Below, in pieces: positions 26,030 through 34,027 of a stretch of 64,000 nucleotides of DNA. Each line of letters starts with the position of its first letter. Within the stretch, counting starts at the first letter, position 1. Below the pieces are notes generated by a model. That model saw only the letters and a list, made by a program, of their open reading frames with translations, was not told the origin of the DNA and ran no database searches. Origin of the DNA: JAIBJN01 sp963748205. GTDB lineage: Bacteria; Actinomycetota; Thermoleophilia; Gaiellales; Gaiellaceae. The stretch spans positions 744,001-808,000 of the forward strand of contig CAVVIB010000023.1 in assembly GCA_963748205.1 (NCBI GenBank), written 5' to 3'. A program made the translations under genes and the position numbers.

Positions 26030-27293
26030 ATGCGCTGGAACCGTTGGCTGCCTGCCGGCCTCGCCGTTTTCGTCGCGGCGCTGGCGCCGAGCGCGGGCGC
26101 GACCAAGGACGACGGGTTCGTCGAGCCCGTCAAGGTGCTGTACGAGCTGGCGGGCGACACGCCGGGAGCGAACTTCGGCTGGGCCGTGAGCGAGCTCGGC
26201 GACGTCGATCGCGACAGGCGGATGGATTTGATCGTCGGGGCGCCGTTCTCGAGCACAGGTTCGACGTTCGTGTACTCGGGACGGGACGGAGAGCTGCTCT
26301 ACCGGCTCGACGGGGCAGCGGGCGACCAGCAGGGCTATGCGATCGCGGACGCGGGGGACACCAGCGGAGACGGCGTGCCCGACCTCGTCAGCGGGGCGCC
26401 CGGCGTCGGGCCCGGGCACGCGTACCTCTACTCGGGCCGCACCGGGCGGCTGTTGCACACGTTCGCGGGCCTCGGGGCTGGACGACTTCTTCGGTTCTGC
26501 CGTTGCCGGCGCCGGCGATGTCGACCGTGACGGCCGGGACGACATCTTCGTCGGAGCGGAGCTCGCCGACGCGCGCGGGCCCGACTCGGGCCAGGCGTAC
26601 GTGTTCTCGGGCCGGACGTACGAGCTGCTTCTCACGCTCGACGCGGGCGACGACGGCGACCACTTCGGCTCGGCAACCGACTGGACCGAGGACCTGAACC
26701 GGGACCGCGTGCCGGACCTGATCGTCGGGGCGAGGGACGCCGGCGCCGAGGCGAGAGGGCGCGCGTACGTCTTCTCGGGCCGCAGCGGCAAGCTGCTCTA
26801 CCGGATCGAGGCGCCGGCGAGCGGCGGTGACGTCGGCTACTTCTTCGTCGCGGGCGTCGGAGACGTGAATGACGACGGCCGGCCGGACGTCTACGCGGCC
26901 GACTTCAGCGACAGCTCGCTCGGGCCGGCGACCGGACGTGCGGCCGTGTACTCAGGGAAGAACGGGCGCGAGCTCCTGAGCTGGACCGGCTCCGCGGCAG
27001 GCGAGGGTCTCGGCCCGGGCCGCGAGGCAGGCGACGTCAATCGCGACGGCCACGTCGATCTCGCGATCGGCTCGTGGATCTCCAACGACGGCGCGCCCAC
27101 GGCGGGCCAGGTCGAGATCTACTCCGGCAGGGACGGATCGCTCCTCCGTCGCATCACGAGCACGACGGCCGGCGAGAACTTCGGGTTCGACACGGTCGGG
27201 CTCGGCGATCTCAACCGCGACCGCATCCCGGATCTCGTGGTCTCCGCGGCGACCGGGGAGACGGTCTACGTGATCGCCGGCAGGAAGCGCTAA
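26030..27293 (+). CDS. Secreted FG-GAP (integrin-like) repeat protein, frame-broken
   Basis: A corrected 420-residue protein starting MRWNRWLPAGLAVFVAALAP (signal peptide). It is built from about six FG-GAP beta-propeller blades, each with a calcium-loop core such as DVDRDRRMDLIVGAPF, DTSGDGVPDLVSGAPG, DVNRDGHVDLAIGS and DLNRDRIPDLVV. Such seven-bladed propellers serve as extracellular binding or adhesion scaffolds. One extra G near 26475 breaks the frame in the third blade (GLDDFFGSAVAGAGDV after correction). GGGGGAGCG precedes the ATG. No catalytic domain is attached. Confidence 0.85.
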
Positions 27294-27310
27294 CCAGGTT
27301 CGCCCGAAGA

Positions 27311-27347
27311 CGGCCCGGGGCCTTGACTGCCTCTCGGCTCCGGGCCG
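27311..27347 (+). terminator. Possible terminator between convergent genes
   Basis: An 11-bp stem with one G:T pair (27311-27321 with 27337-27347) lies 18 bases after the FG-GAP gene stop and is followed by CTCTCTT, a weak pyrimidine-rich tail. It could stop transcription from either side. Confidence 0.4.
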
Positions 27348-27429
27348 CTCTCTTCCGGCGAAGCCCGGGGTCGGATCTCGCATCGTGCATGCCCGGCAAC
27401 GCTGCACAGCAGGATCCGGCCCCGGTGCG

Positions 27430-27999
27430 CTACTCGGCCGTCGAGCCTCCGGCGGCGTCGTCGAGGCGGTAGATGCGCGCCTCGCGGCGGCCGTTGCGGC
27501 CTGCCTCGATGCGGGCGACGATCTGCTCCAGGCGCGCGAGGCGCCGGTCGACCGAGCGCCAGCCGTTCGTCACGAGCTCGGTCAGCAGTGCCACGTCGTC
27601 GAGGCGGTCGCGGCGCTCGTCCTGGACGCCGGCCGAAACGTCCTCGAGCCGGGCCAGCATCCGCTCGAAGAGCGCGCCGAGCTCGGCGACGTGCTGGGCG
27701 ACGGGGCGGACCTCGACCCGCAGCGCCTCGTAGACGACCGATCCGACTCCCTGGGGGAGCGTCGTCTCGAGCTCGGCCGCGGTGGCGCGGAAGCGCTCGA
27801 GGATCTCCTCGCGCTCCGGCCCTTCCGGCAGAGCCGGCAGAACCTCGACGCGGAGCGGGTACGGAGGCTCGCCGAGAGCCTCGATCGCCTCGTGCACCCG
27901 CAGCTCGACCTCCTCGCTCACGGGCTCTCCGTGAACGACTCGCAGAACGTTCTCCGCGGAGACGTCCGCATGTGCCGCAAGCTCGAGAATCGTCGCCAC
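27430..27999 (-). CDS. LacI-like HTH protein with coiled-coil tail
   Basis: A 189-residue protein. Residues about 5-45 match a degenerate LacI-type helix-turn-helix (LELAAHADVSAENVLRVVHG). The usual periplasmic-binding sensor domain is absent. Instead, the rest is helical and charged with heptad-like repeats (LFERMLARLEDVSAGV, RSVDRRLARLEQIVARIEAG), likely a coiled coil for oligomerisation. Similar HTH-coiled-coil proteins occur in Actinobacteria with no known ligand. It lies directly upstream of the diguanylate cyclase-like gene's 3' end on the same strand. Confidence 0.65.
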   Translation of the reverse strand: MATILELAAHADVSAENVLRVVHGEPVSEEVELRVHEAIEALGEPPYPLRVEVLPALPEGPEREEILERFRATAAELETTLPQGVGSVVYEALRVEVRPVAQHVAELGALFERMLARLEDVSAGVQDERRDRLDDVALLTELVTNGWRSVDRRLARLEQIVARIEAGRNGRREARIYRLDDAAGGSTAE

Positions 28000-28026
28000 A
28001 GTACGCCTTTACAAAACCTAAACCTC

Positions 28027-29154
28027 TTAGCCGCCCGGTTCAACAGCGGCGGACCAGGAACTTCCAGCGCCGGTCTCGACCTTTGCCTGTGCCAGTGCGG
28101 CTTCAGCGCGCGCGAGCACGGACACGGCGTCGTCCTCGAAGCGGAGCTCGACGGCCGCGGTCGGCACCTGTCCGTCGATCACGCCGGCCTCCTTCGCGCC
28201 CAGCGCGAAGCGCAGGCGGCGGGAGAGCCGGTCGGCGTCGCGCCGCGACGACTCGGGGAGGAGGACGGCGAACCGGCCGCCCGCGAGGTGGTAGACGAGG
28301 TCGGTCGACCTGACGGCGCCCTCGAGGCGCTCGCCGGCCGTGCCGAGCCGCTCCTCGGGCGCCTCCACGCCCAGGAGCAGCAGGCTCAGCGGGTGGGTGT
28401 AGCGCCGCGCCCGCGCGCACTCCACGTCGAGCGCCGCCTGGAGCGAGCGGCGGCCGCGCAGGCCGGTCGCCGCGTCGACGTCGAGCTCGCGCCGCAGCTC
28501 CTCGAAGCGGAAGGCGTTCGTCAGCGCGGGGCCGAGGGCCGCCGCGAGGCCCTCGAGCTGCTCGAGCTCCTCCTCGGTCACCTCGCGCTCGACGCGCCGC
28601 CAGAAGATGCCGAGGGTGCCGATGCGGGCGCCGGACGAGTCGGGCACCGGCAGCGCCAGCCCGCCGCTCAGGCGGAACGCGTCGCGTTCGACCTCCTCCT
28701 CGCCGTAGCGGTAGCTGAGCGTGACCGCGCGGGCCTCCTCGCCGCCCGGCGGCAGGCCGAGCAGCTCGCGCGACGACTCGTCGGCGTTGAGGCCGAACGT
28801 CGCGACGAGCGGGTCTGCCTCCTCCTGGGGCAGGACGAGCATCGACGCGGCCGCGTTCGCGAGGCCCGAGGCCGACTCGAGCACGCGCCGAAGCGTGGTC
28901 TCGAGCGTGTCCTGGGCGCCGACGTCCCCGAGGTGGCGGAGCCAGCGAAGCTCGCTGCGCGCCTTCGTCGACTGCGCTCGCTCGCGCCTGACCTCCTCCC
29001 AGGCCCGCTCGGAGTGGTCGGGTGCCGGCTCGGCGGGCGGCTCCTGTCTCGCGCGCCGGAGCTTGGCCGCGAGGACGAGGCTGGTCAGGAGCAGGATGGC
29101 TGCAAGCGCGGATGCACCGACGGCGATCCAGGTCGTGATCTCCCACGTTGACAA
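28027..29154 (-). CDS. Membrane-anchored GAF-GGDEF-like protein with degenerate active site
   Basis: A 375-residue protein. One transmembrane helix (IAVGASALAAILLLTSLVLA, residues about 9-29) and a short coiled coil precede a GAF-like domain (about 75-215). The C-terminal 150 residues have a GGDEF-like fold (DAATGLRGRRSLQAALDVEC), but the active loop reads YHLAGGRFAVLLPES where a cyclase has GGDEF or GGEEF. The catalytic acidic pair is lost, so it is unlikely to make cyclic di-GMP. It may act as a regulatory or nucleotide-binding module. It is in the same signalling neighbourhood as the HD-GYP protein at 30578. Confidence 0.75.
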   Translation of the reverse strand: MSTWEITTWIAVGASALAAILLLTSLVLAAKLRRARQEPPAEPAPDHSERAWEEVRRERAQSTKARSELRWLRHLGDVGAQDTLETTLRRVLESASGLANAAASMLVLPQEEADPLVATFGLNADESSRELLGLPPGGEEARAVTLSYRYGEEEVERDAFRLSGGLALPVPDSSGARIGTLGIFWRRVEREVTEEELEQLEGLAAALGPALTNAFRFEELRRELDVDAATGLRGRRSLQAALDVECARARRYTHPLSLLLLGVEAPEERLGTAGERLEGAVRSTDLVYHLAGGRFAVLLPESSRRDADRLSRRLRFALGAKEAGVIDGQVPTAAVELRFEDDAVSVLARAEAALAQAKVETGAGSSWSAAVEPGG

Positions 29155-29245
29155 AGCGCTCCTCCCCTCACCGGCCGCAAAGCGAGCGCGGGTACTTCTC
29201 TCCCTACTCGGACTGTAGGAACTTTTCGGGAGATTTCCAGGCTCG

Positions 29246-30112
29246 TCAGCGGGCGCGCGCGAGCTTGAAGAGCAGGCGCTCCGTCCAGGAGGGACGGCCT
29301 GGATCGAAATGGCCCGTCGCCGCGCGGGCGTAGGGCGCGCCGACGCGCCGCGCGTAGTCGACGAAGCCCTCGCGTCGCAGCGGCGCCCAGTCCTCGCGAT
29401 ACGGGACGACGACGTCGCGTCCCGCGACCTTCTTCGCGGAGAGGAGGAAGGCGATCCCCATCCCGACGGAGACCTCGAGGAGCGAGCCTCGCTCGCGCGC
29501 AGCCTCCTCGCGCAGGCCCCGGTAGAGGGCGGCCATCTCGTCCGGCCCAGGGAGGCCGGATGCGTCCTTCCGGAACTCGCCCAGCGTGGCGCGGAGCTCG
29601 GCGAGCTCGAGCGGCGGGATGTCGATCAGCCTCGCGGTGCGCCCCGACGTGCTCTCGAGCGCCTCCAGGAGCTCGTCGACCGTGCCGATCTCGCGCTCCT
29701 CCGCGAGCACGCCGGCAGCCTTCAGCTCGTCGACGAACGCGGTCAGGTAGACCCGCGAGCCGTGGACGACGTCGGAGGCCGCCGCGAGCAGCCAGAGCGG
29801 CGAGAAGCCGAAGGCCGCGATCGACCCGAGCTCGACGACGTTCCCGGCGGCCTTGCGCTTCGTGATCTCCTTGGCCGAGACCTCCGGCGGCTCACCGGGC
29901 TCGACGCGCCCGACGGCCTCGATGGCGATCCGCAACGCGTTTTTCGCGGTGGCCTCGTAGAGGCGCGACTGCCTCACGAAGCGCGGCAGGAGGACGAGCG
30001 CGCTCTCGTGCACGACGCCGCCGAGCGTCCCGATCAGCGCCCGCAGGGCCCGCTCCGGGAGCGAGAGCGCGTACCAGAGCCGCTTAGCCGGATTTCGGTA
30101 CGGTGCCGCCAT
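29246..30112 (-). CDS. Hypothetical membrane-associated protein
   Basis: A 288-residue protein of unknown family. It has hydrophobic or amphipathic stretches (ALIGTLGGVVHESALVLLPR, ELGSIAAFGFSPLWLLAAAS) and a helical charged middle region (LDELLEAL-type helices around residues 145-200). No motif is recognised. The predicted ATG at 30112 shares two bases with the ATG of the divergent cyclophilin gene (a CATG tetramer at 30110-30113), so there is no intergenic space on this side. One of these starts may be slightly wrong. Confidence 0.65.
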   Translation of the reverse strand: MAAPYRNPAKRLWYALSLPERALRALIGTLGGVVHESALVLLPRFVRQSRLYEATAKNALRIAIEAVGRVEPGEPPEVSAKEITKRKAAGNVVELGSIAAFGFSPLWLLAAASDVVHGSRVYLTAFVDELKAAGVLAEEREIGTVDELLEALESTSGRTARLIDIPPLELAELRATLGEFRKDASGLPGPDEMAALYRGLREEAARERGSLLEVSVGMGIAFLLSAKKVAGRDVVVPYREDWAPLRREGFVDYARRVGAPYARAATGHFDPGRPSWTERLLFKLARAR

Positions 30113-30572
30113 GACTCACGCCACGATTCACACTACACAGGGCGCCCTCGCCGTCGAGCTCTTCGACGAGGACGCTCCCAAGACGGTCGAGAACTTCACG
30201 AAGCTCGCCGGAGACGGCTTCTACGACGGCATCACGTTCCACCGCGTCATCCCCGACTTCATGATCCAGGGCGGCTGCCCGCGCGGGGACGGCACCGGCG
30301 GCCCCGGCTACCAGTTCGAGGACGAGGAGAACGAGCACCGCGTCGTCAGGGGCGCCCTCGCGATGGCGAACGCGGGGCCGAACACCAACGGCAGCCAGTT
30401 CTTCATCGTCACCACCGAAGCCGCGCCCTGGCTCGACGGCAAGCACACGGTCTTCGGTCGCGTCACCGAAGGCATGGACGTCGTCGACGCGATCTCCCAG
30501 GCCCCGCGCGACGCGAACGACCGCCCGCGCGAGCAGATCAACATCGAGCGGATCGACCTGCCGCAGGGCTAG
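30111..30572 (+). CDS. Cyclophilin-type peptidyl-prolyl cis-trans isomerase
   Basis: A compact 153-residue cyclophilin without signal peptide, so it acts in the cytoplasm to speed proline isomerisation in folding proteins. The active-site pattern is present: FYDGITFHRVIPDFMIQGG (with the catalytic arginine), GPNTNGSQFFIVT (the Gln and Phe binding pocket) and LDGKHTVFGRV. The start ATHATIHTTQGALAVELF is typical. Its ATG overlaps that of the divergent gene at 30112. Confidence 0.95.
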   Translation: MTHATIHTTQGALAVELFDEDAPKTVENFTKLAGDGFYDGITFHRVIPDFMIQGGCPRGDGTGGPGYQFEDEENEHRVVRGALAMANAGPNTNGSQFFIVTTEAAPWLDGKHTVFGRVTEGMDVVDAISQAPRDANDRPREQINIERIDLPQG

Positions 30573-30577
30573 TAGGG

Positions 30578-33292
30578 CTAGGCGGCGCGGCCGTCGACGG
30601 CCGCCTCGTCGAGCGCCAGGAAGACCTCGACGATCTTCGGGTCGAACTGCGTGCCGGCTGCCTCGGCGAGGCGCCGGCGCGCTTCCTTCTCGGGCAGCCG
30701 CTTCCGGTACGCACGGTCGCTCGTCATCGCGTGGTAGGCGTCGCAGACGAGGATGACGCGCGCCTCGAGCGGGATGTCCTCGCCGGCGAGGCCGTTGGGA
30801 TAGCCGCTCCCGTCCCAGTGCTCGTGGCAGTGGAGGACGATCTCGCAGACCTCCTCCAGCCGCTCGATGGGAGCGAGGATGCGCGCGCCGAGCTCGGGGT
30901 GCAGGCGGACGACCTTCCACTCGTCGTCGTCGAGCGGGCCCGGCTTGGCGAGGATGGCCTCGGGGATCCCGATCTTCCCGATGTCGTGGAAGAGGGCGCC
31001 GAGCTCGAGGCGCTTCAGCGTCCTGGCATCGAGGCCGAGCGCGCGGCCGACGTGCAGCGAGAGGTCGGTGATCCAGCGGGCGTGCGAAGAGGTGTACTCG
31101 TCGTTCGCCTCGAGGGCGTTCGCGAGCGCCTCGACCGTGGAGAGGAACGTGCGCTCGAGGCTCTCGAAGTTCGAGACGTTCGCGATGGCGAGCTTGACCT
31201 GGTGCGCGACGCCGGCGAGGAGCCGCATGCTGCGCTCGTCGAACGTGTCGTCGGGCCCTTCGCCGCGGACGATGACGCAGCCGAGCCTGCCCGAGTCGAT
31301 CTCGATCGGCGCGATCGCGATGGCGGCCTTGCCCAGGTCGGGGCTTCCGCCCGCGACCGGGGTGGACAGCGTCTGGAAGGGCTCGCGGCTCGCGAGGATC
31401 TCGCGGGCGCGCTCGTGCGGGAACGGGATCGACCACAGAAGGGTGGCGTCGTCCGGCTGGAAGCCGACGAGGGCGCGGAGGCGAAGCTCCTCGCCCGGCC
31501 CCTCCGGAAGCCAGAGCGACGACCGCGGCCGGTGGAGCAGGCGCGCGGATTGCTCGACCGCGCGCTCGAGCACCTCGTCCAGCGAGTCGGCGGCCGCCAG
31601 CTGCCTGCTGAAGTCGAGCAGCGAGTTGGCGATCTCGAGCGAGTCCTTGGCCCGCTCGGCCTCCAGCCGCTCCGCCTCGTAAAGCCGCGCGTTCTCGACC
31701 GCGACCGAGGCGTGGCCGCCCAGCACCTCGAGGAGACGGACGTCGTCCTCGTCGAACTGGGCCACGCCGAGCTTGGAGATGACGACCGCGCCGATCACGC
31801 GCGCGCCGTACCGGAGCGGGACGGCGACCATCGACTCGTCGACGTCGTCCGTGCCGGGGATCGTCTCGGCGAAGTCGCAGTCGAGGGCGTTGTCGAGGAG
31901 GATCGACTCGCCGGTGCTCGCGGCGCGGCCGGTGATGCCTTCGCCGATCTTGCAGCGCAGCGCCTCGACGCTCTCCTCGGCGTCCGGGTCGAGGTCGCCG
32001 CGCCAGGCCACCGGGATGAGGTCGTCGCCGTCGACGACGTAGAGGCGGCAGCTGTGGTAGTCGACGAGCATCCGGAGCTCGTCGACGATCGTCTCGCCGA
32101 TCTGGCGGACGTCGTTCAGCCGGTTCAGCTTCCCGGCGAGGCTCTGGAGCATCTTCAGGTGCGCGATCGAGCGCACGTCGCGGCGCGCCGACCCCGGCTC
32201 GGGGCGCTCGCCGCCGTCCTCCTCGAAGAGCACTGCCTGGTTCTTGCCGCGCGCCTTGGCCGTCATCATCGCGATCTCCGCGCAGGCGACGAGCTCGCGC
32301 GGGTTCATCGCGTGCTCGGGCCCCTGGGCGATCCCGACGGAGACCGAGAGGCGCCCTGCGGGCTCGATGTCGGTCTCGGCCAGGCGGTCGGTGATCCTGC
32401 GGGCGAGGCCGAGGGCGTCGCCGGCGTCGCAGGACGCCATGATCACGCCGAACTCTTCGCCGCCCAGGCGGCAGACGACGTCGGAGACGCGGACGGTGCT
32501 CTGGAGCACGTCGGCGAGCCCGAGCAGCACCTGGTCGCCGATGCCGTGCCCGTGGACGTCGTTGACGCGCTTGAAGTCGTCGATGTCGAGCATCAGGACC
32601 GCGATCGGGTCGTGGGTCCTGCTCGCGCGGTTCAGCTCGGCGCGGAGGCGCTCGTGGAAGTAGCGGTGGTTGTAGAGGCCGGTGAGCGAGTCGGTCTGCG
32701 CCTGCAGCTCGAGGACGGCGCGCACCTGCGCGTTGTCCAGCGCGAGCGCCGCCGCGTCGCCGAAGCGCTTGGCGAGCTCGAACTCCTCCTCCGTGAACGC
32801 CGCGCCGGCGCCGATCCGGTAGACGTTGAGCGCGCCCATGACACTCCCGCGGGCGACGAGAGGCACCGAGATGAGGGCTTCCTGCTCGTCTACGGGGGTC
32901 CCGGGGACGGTCTTCACGCGCGGGTCGCTGTGGGCGTCGTTGACGAGCTGGGGCTCGAGGTGGTCGATCGCCCAGCCGGTGATTCCCTCGCCGAGGAGCG
33001 GCCGGGAGCTCATGACTTCCTCGGCCCAGCGGTCGCGCGCCATCACCGGGATGAGGACGCGCCTCGCCTCGTCCGCCTGGTAGATCGTGAACGCGTCGTA
33101 GGGGATGACGTCGGCCAGGCTGTCGGCGATGCGCTCGAGCACGGTCGTGTGCGTCTGCTCCGAGAGCACCTCGTGGAAGACCTCCGCGAGACGCCGGTAC
33201 GAGTCGACGAGCGCGTCCGGGCGCGCGGGCGACCCCGGGTCGGTCGCCTCGACCGCCTCGAACAACGAGCCGTTCACCTCTCTGAGTTCCAC
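30578..33292 (-). CDS. GAF-GGDEF-GAF-GAF-HD-GYP cyclic di-GMP signalling protein
   Basis: A 904-residue cytoplasmic protein from GTG 33292 (AGAGGAGG about 13 bases upstream). Domain order: GAF (about 40-190), GGDEF (about 195-355) with an intact GGEEF loop (RLGGEEFGVIMAS), GAF (about 385-540), GAF (about 560-700) and HD-GYP (about 715-890) with HDIGKIGIPEAIL and HEHWDGSGYPNGL. Both the cyclase loop and the phosphodiesterase metal motif look intact, so it may both make and break cyclic di-GMP under the control of three sensor domains. It converges on the cyclophilin gene with a 5-base gap. Confidence 0.93.
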   Translation of the reverse strand: MELREVNGSLFEAVEATDPGSPARPDALVDSYRRLAEVFHEVLSEQTHTTVLERIADSLADVIPYDAFTIYQADEARRVLIPVMARDRWAEEVMSSRPLLGEGITGWAIDHLEPQLVNDAHSDPRVKTVPGTPVDEQEALISVPLVARGSVMGALNVYRIGAGAAFTEEEFELAKRFGDAAALALDNAQVRAVLELQAQTDSLTGLYNHRYFHERLRAELNRASRTHDPIAVLMLDIDDFKRVNDVHGHGIGDQVLLGLADVLQSTVRVSDVVCRLGGEEFGVIMASCDAGDALGLARRITDRLAETDIEPAGRLSVSVGIAQGPEHAMNPRELVACAEIAMMTAKARGKNQAVLFEEDGGERPEPGSARRDVRSIAHLKMLQSLAGKLNRLNDVRQIGETIVDELRMLVDYHSCRLYVVDGDDLIPVAWRGDLDPDAEESVEALRCKIGEGITGRAASTGESILLDNALDCDFAETIPGTDDVDESMVAVPLRYGARVIGAVVISKLGVAQFDEDDVRLLEVLGGHASVAVENARLYEAERLEAERAKDSLEIANSLLDFSRQLAAADSLDEVLERAVEQSARLLHRPRSSLWLPEGPGEELRLRALVGFQPDDATLLWSIPFPHERAREILASREPFQTLSTPVAGGSPDLGKAAIAIAPIEIDSGRLGCVIVRGEGPDDTFDERSMRLLAGVAHQVKLAIANVSNFESLERTFLSTVEALANALEANDEYTSSHARWITDLSLHVGRALGLDARTLKRLELGALFHDIGKIGIPEAILAKPGPLDDDEWKVVRLHPELGARILAPIERLEEVCEIVLHCHEHWDGSGYPNGLAGEDIPLEARVILVCDAYHAMTSDRAYRKRLPEKEARRRLAEAAGTQFDPKIVEVFLALDEAAVDGRAA

Positions 33293-33482
33293 GCGGCCGC
33301 AGGTACCTCCTCTTCGCGGCCCCGCCGCCAGGGGGCCAGGGACAAATTCAACTCCTCTCGCATGGCGGCGAACCTCCCTCCGAAGGGTGATTCGTGCCAA
33401 CGCGTCTCGAGGGCGACTTGCCAGCCCCGGCAGGGTCGAGGATGATTGCCCTTCCCCAGCAAGGGCGTCGAAGGAGGTCTTT

Positions 33483-33738
33483 TTGCCCCACCACTGGTGG
33501 CTGATCGAGGGAGACAACCCGGGGCCGAAGCAGCGTGCTGCGAGCGTGCTGAAGGCGGTCGACGACCTGCCCAACGTCGAGTGCCTCTTCGTTGGACGCG
33601 AGGAGCCGGCCAGCTCCGGGCGGTGGTACGCGCTCGTTTGGGTCGACCCGAAGGCCGATCCGGACGAGATCGAAGCGCGCGAAAGCCAGCATCAAGGTGC
33701 GGCGGTCGGTGAAGCAGCTGACCCGCTTCGACGGCTAG
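33483..33738 (+). CDS. Small PHHWWLI-family protein, copy 1, frame-broken
   Basis: A corrected 84-residue protein starting at TTG 33483 with AAGGAGGT 4-11 bases upstream. It begins PHHWWLIEGDNPGPKQRA and continues through LFVGREEPASSGRWYALVWV. One extra base near 33680 breaks the frame; removing it gives ASIKVRRSVKQLTRFDG before the stop at 33736. It is about 50% similar in the N-terminal half to the next gene. I do not know the family. The conserved DNPGPKQRAxxV stretch and VxF/LFVGR core suggest a small alpha/beta fold. It is divergent from the HD-GYP gene with a 190-base gap. Confidence 0.65.
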
Positions 33739-33757
33739 CCGTCCAGGGAGGTTCTGC

Positions 33758-34027
33758 ATGCCCCACCACTGGTGGTTGATCGACCCTGACAACCCGGGCC
33801 CCAAGCAGCGGGCCAAGGCGGTTCGCAAGGCCGCCCGCGAGTACGGGACCGAGGTGCTCTTCGTCGGCCGCACGAAGAAGAACGCCTGGTTCGCCCTGGT
33901 CTACATCGAAGACCCGGAGCGCGAGGACGAGGTCTACAAGGCGGTCGGCGGGCGCGGCAAGCTCTTCGACCTCGAGGGCTTCGAGGCCGAGAGCAAGGAG
34001 CGCCGCGAGAAGGGCGACAAGAGCTAG
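33758..34027 (+). CDS. Small PHHWWLI-family protein, copy 2
   Basis: An 89-residue intact paralogue of the gene at 33483, starting 20 bases after it. It shares PHHWWLIxxDNPGPKQRA at the N-terminus and the VLFVGRTKKNAWFALVYI core, then diverges into a highly charged tail (EAESKERREKGDKS). GGGAGG lies about 8 bases before the ATG. The tandem arrangement implies a local duplication. No known function. It is convergent with the adenylate cyclase gene, their stops adjacent, so it may be co-regulated with signalling genes only by position. Confidence 0.8.
   Translation: MPHHWWLIDPDNPGPKQRAKAVRKAAREYGTEVLFVGRTKKNAWFALVYIEDPEREDEVYKAVGGRGKLFDLEGFEAESKERREKGDKS

Noticed and set aside
29309..33445. 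A very long open frame (about 1,378 codons) on the plus strand across 29.3-33.4 kb
   Set aside because: It runs antisense through two clear genes, is rich in charged residues typical of reverse-complement frames in GC-rich DNA and has no domain. The genes on the minus strand explain the region.
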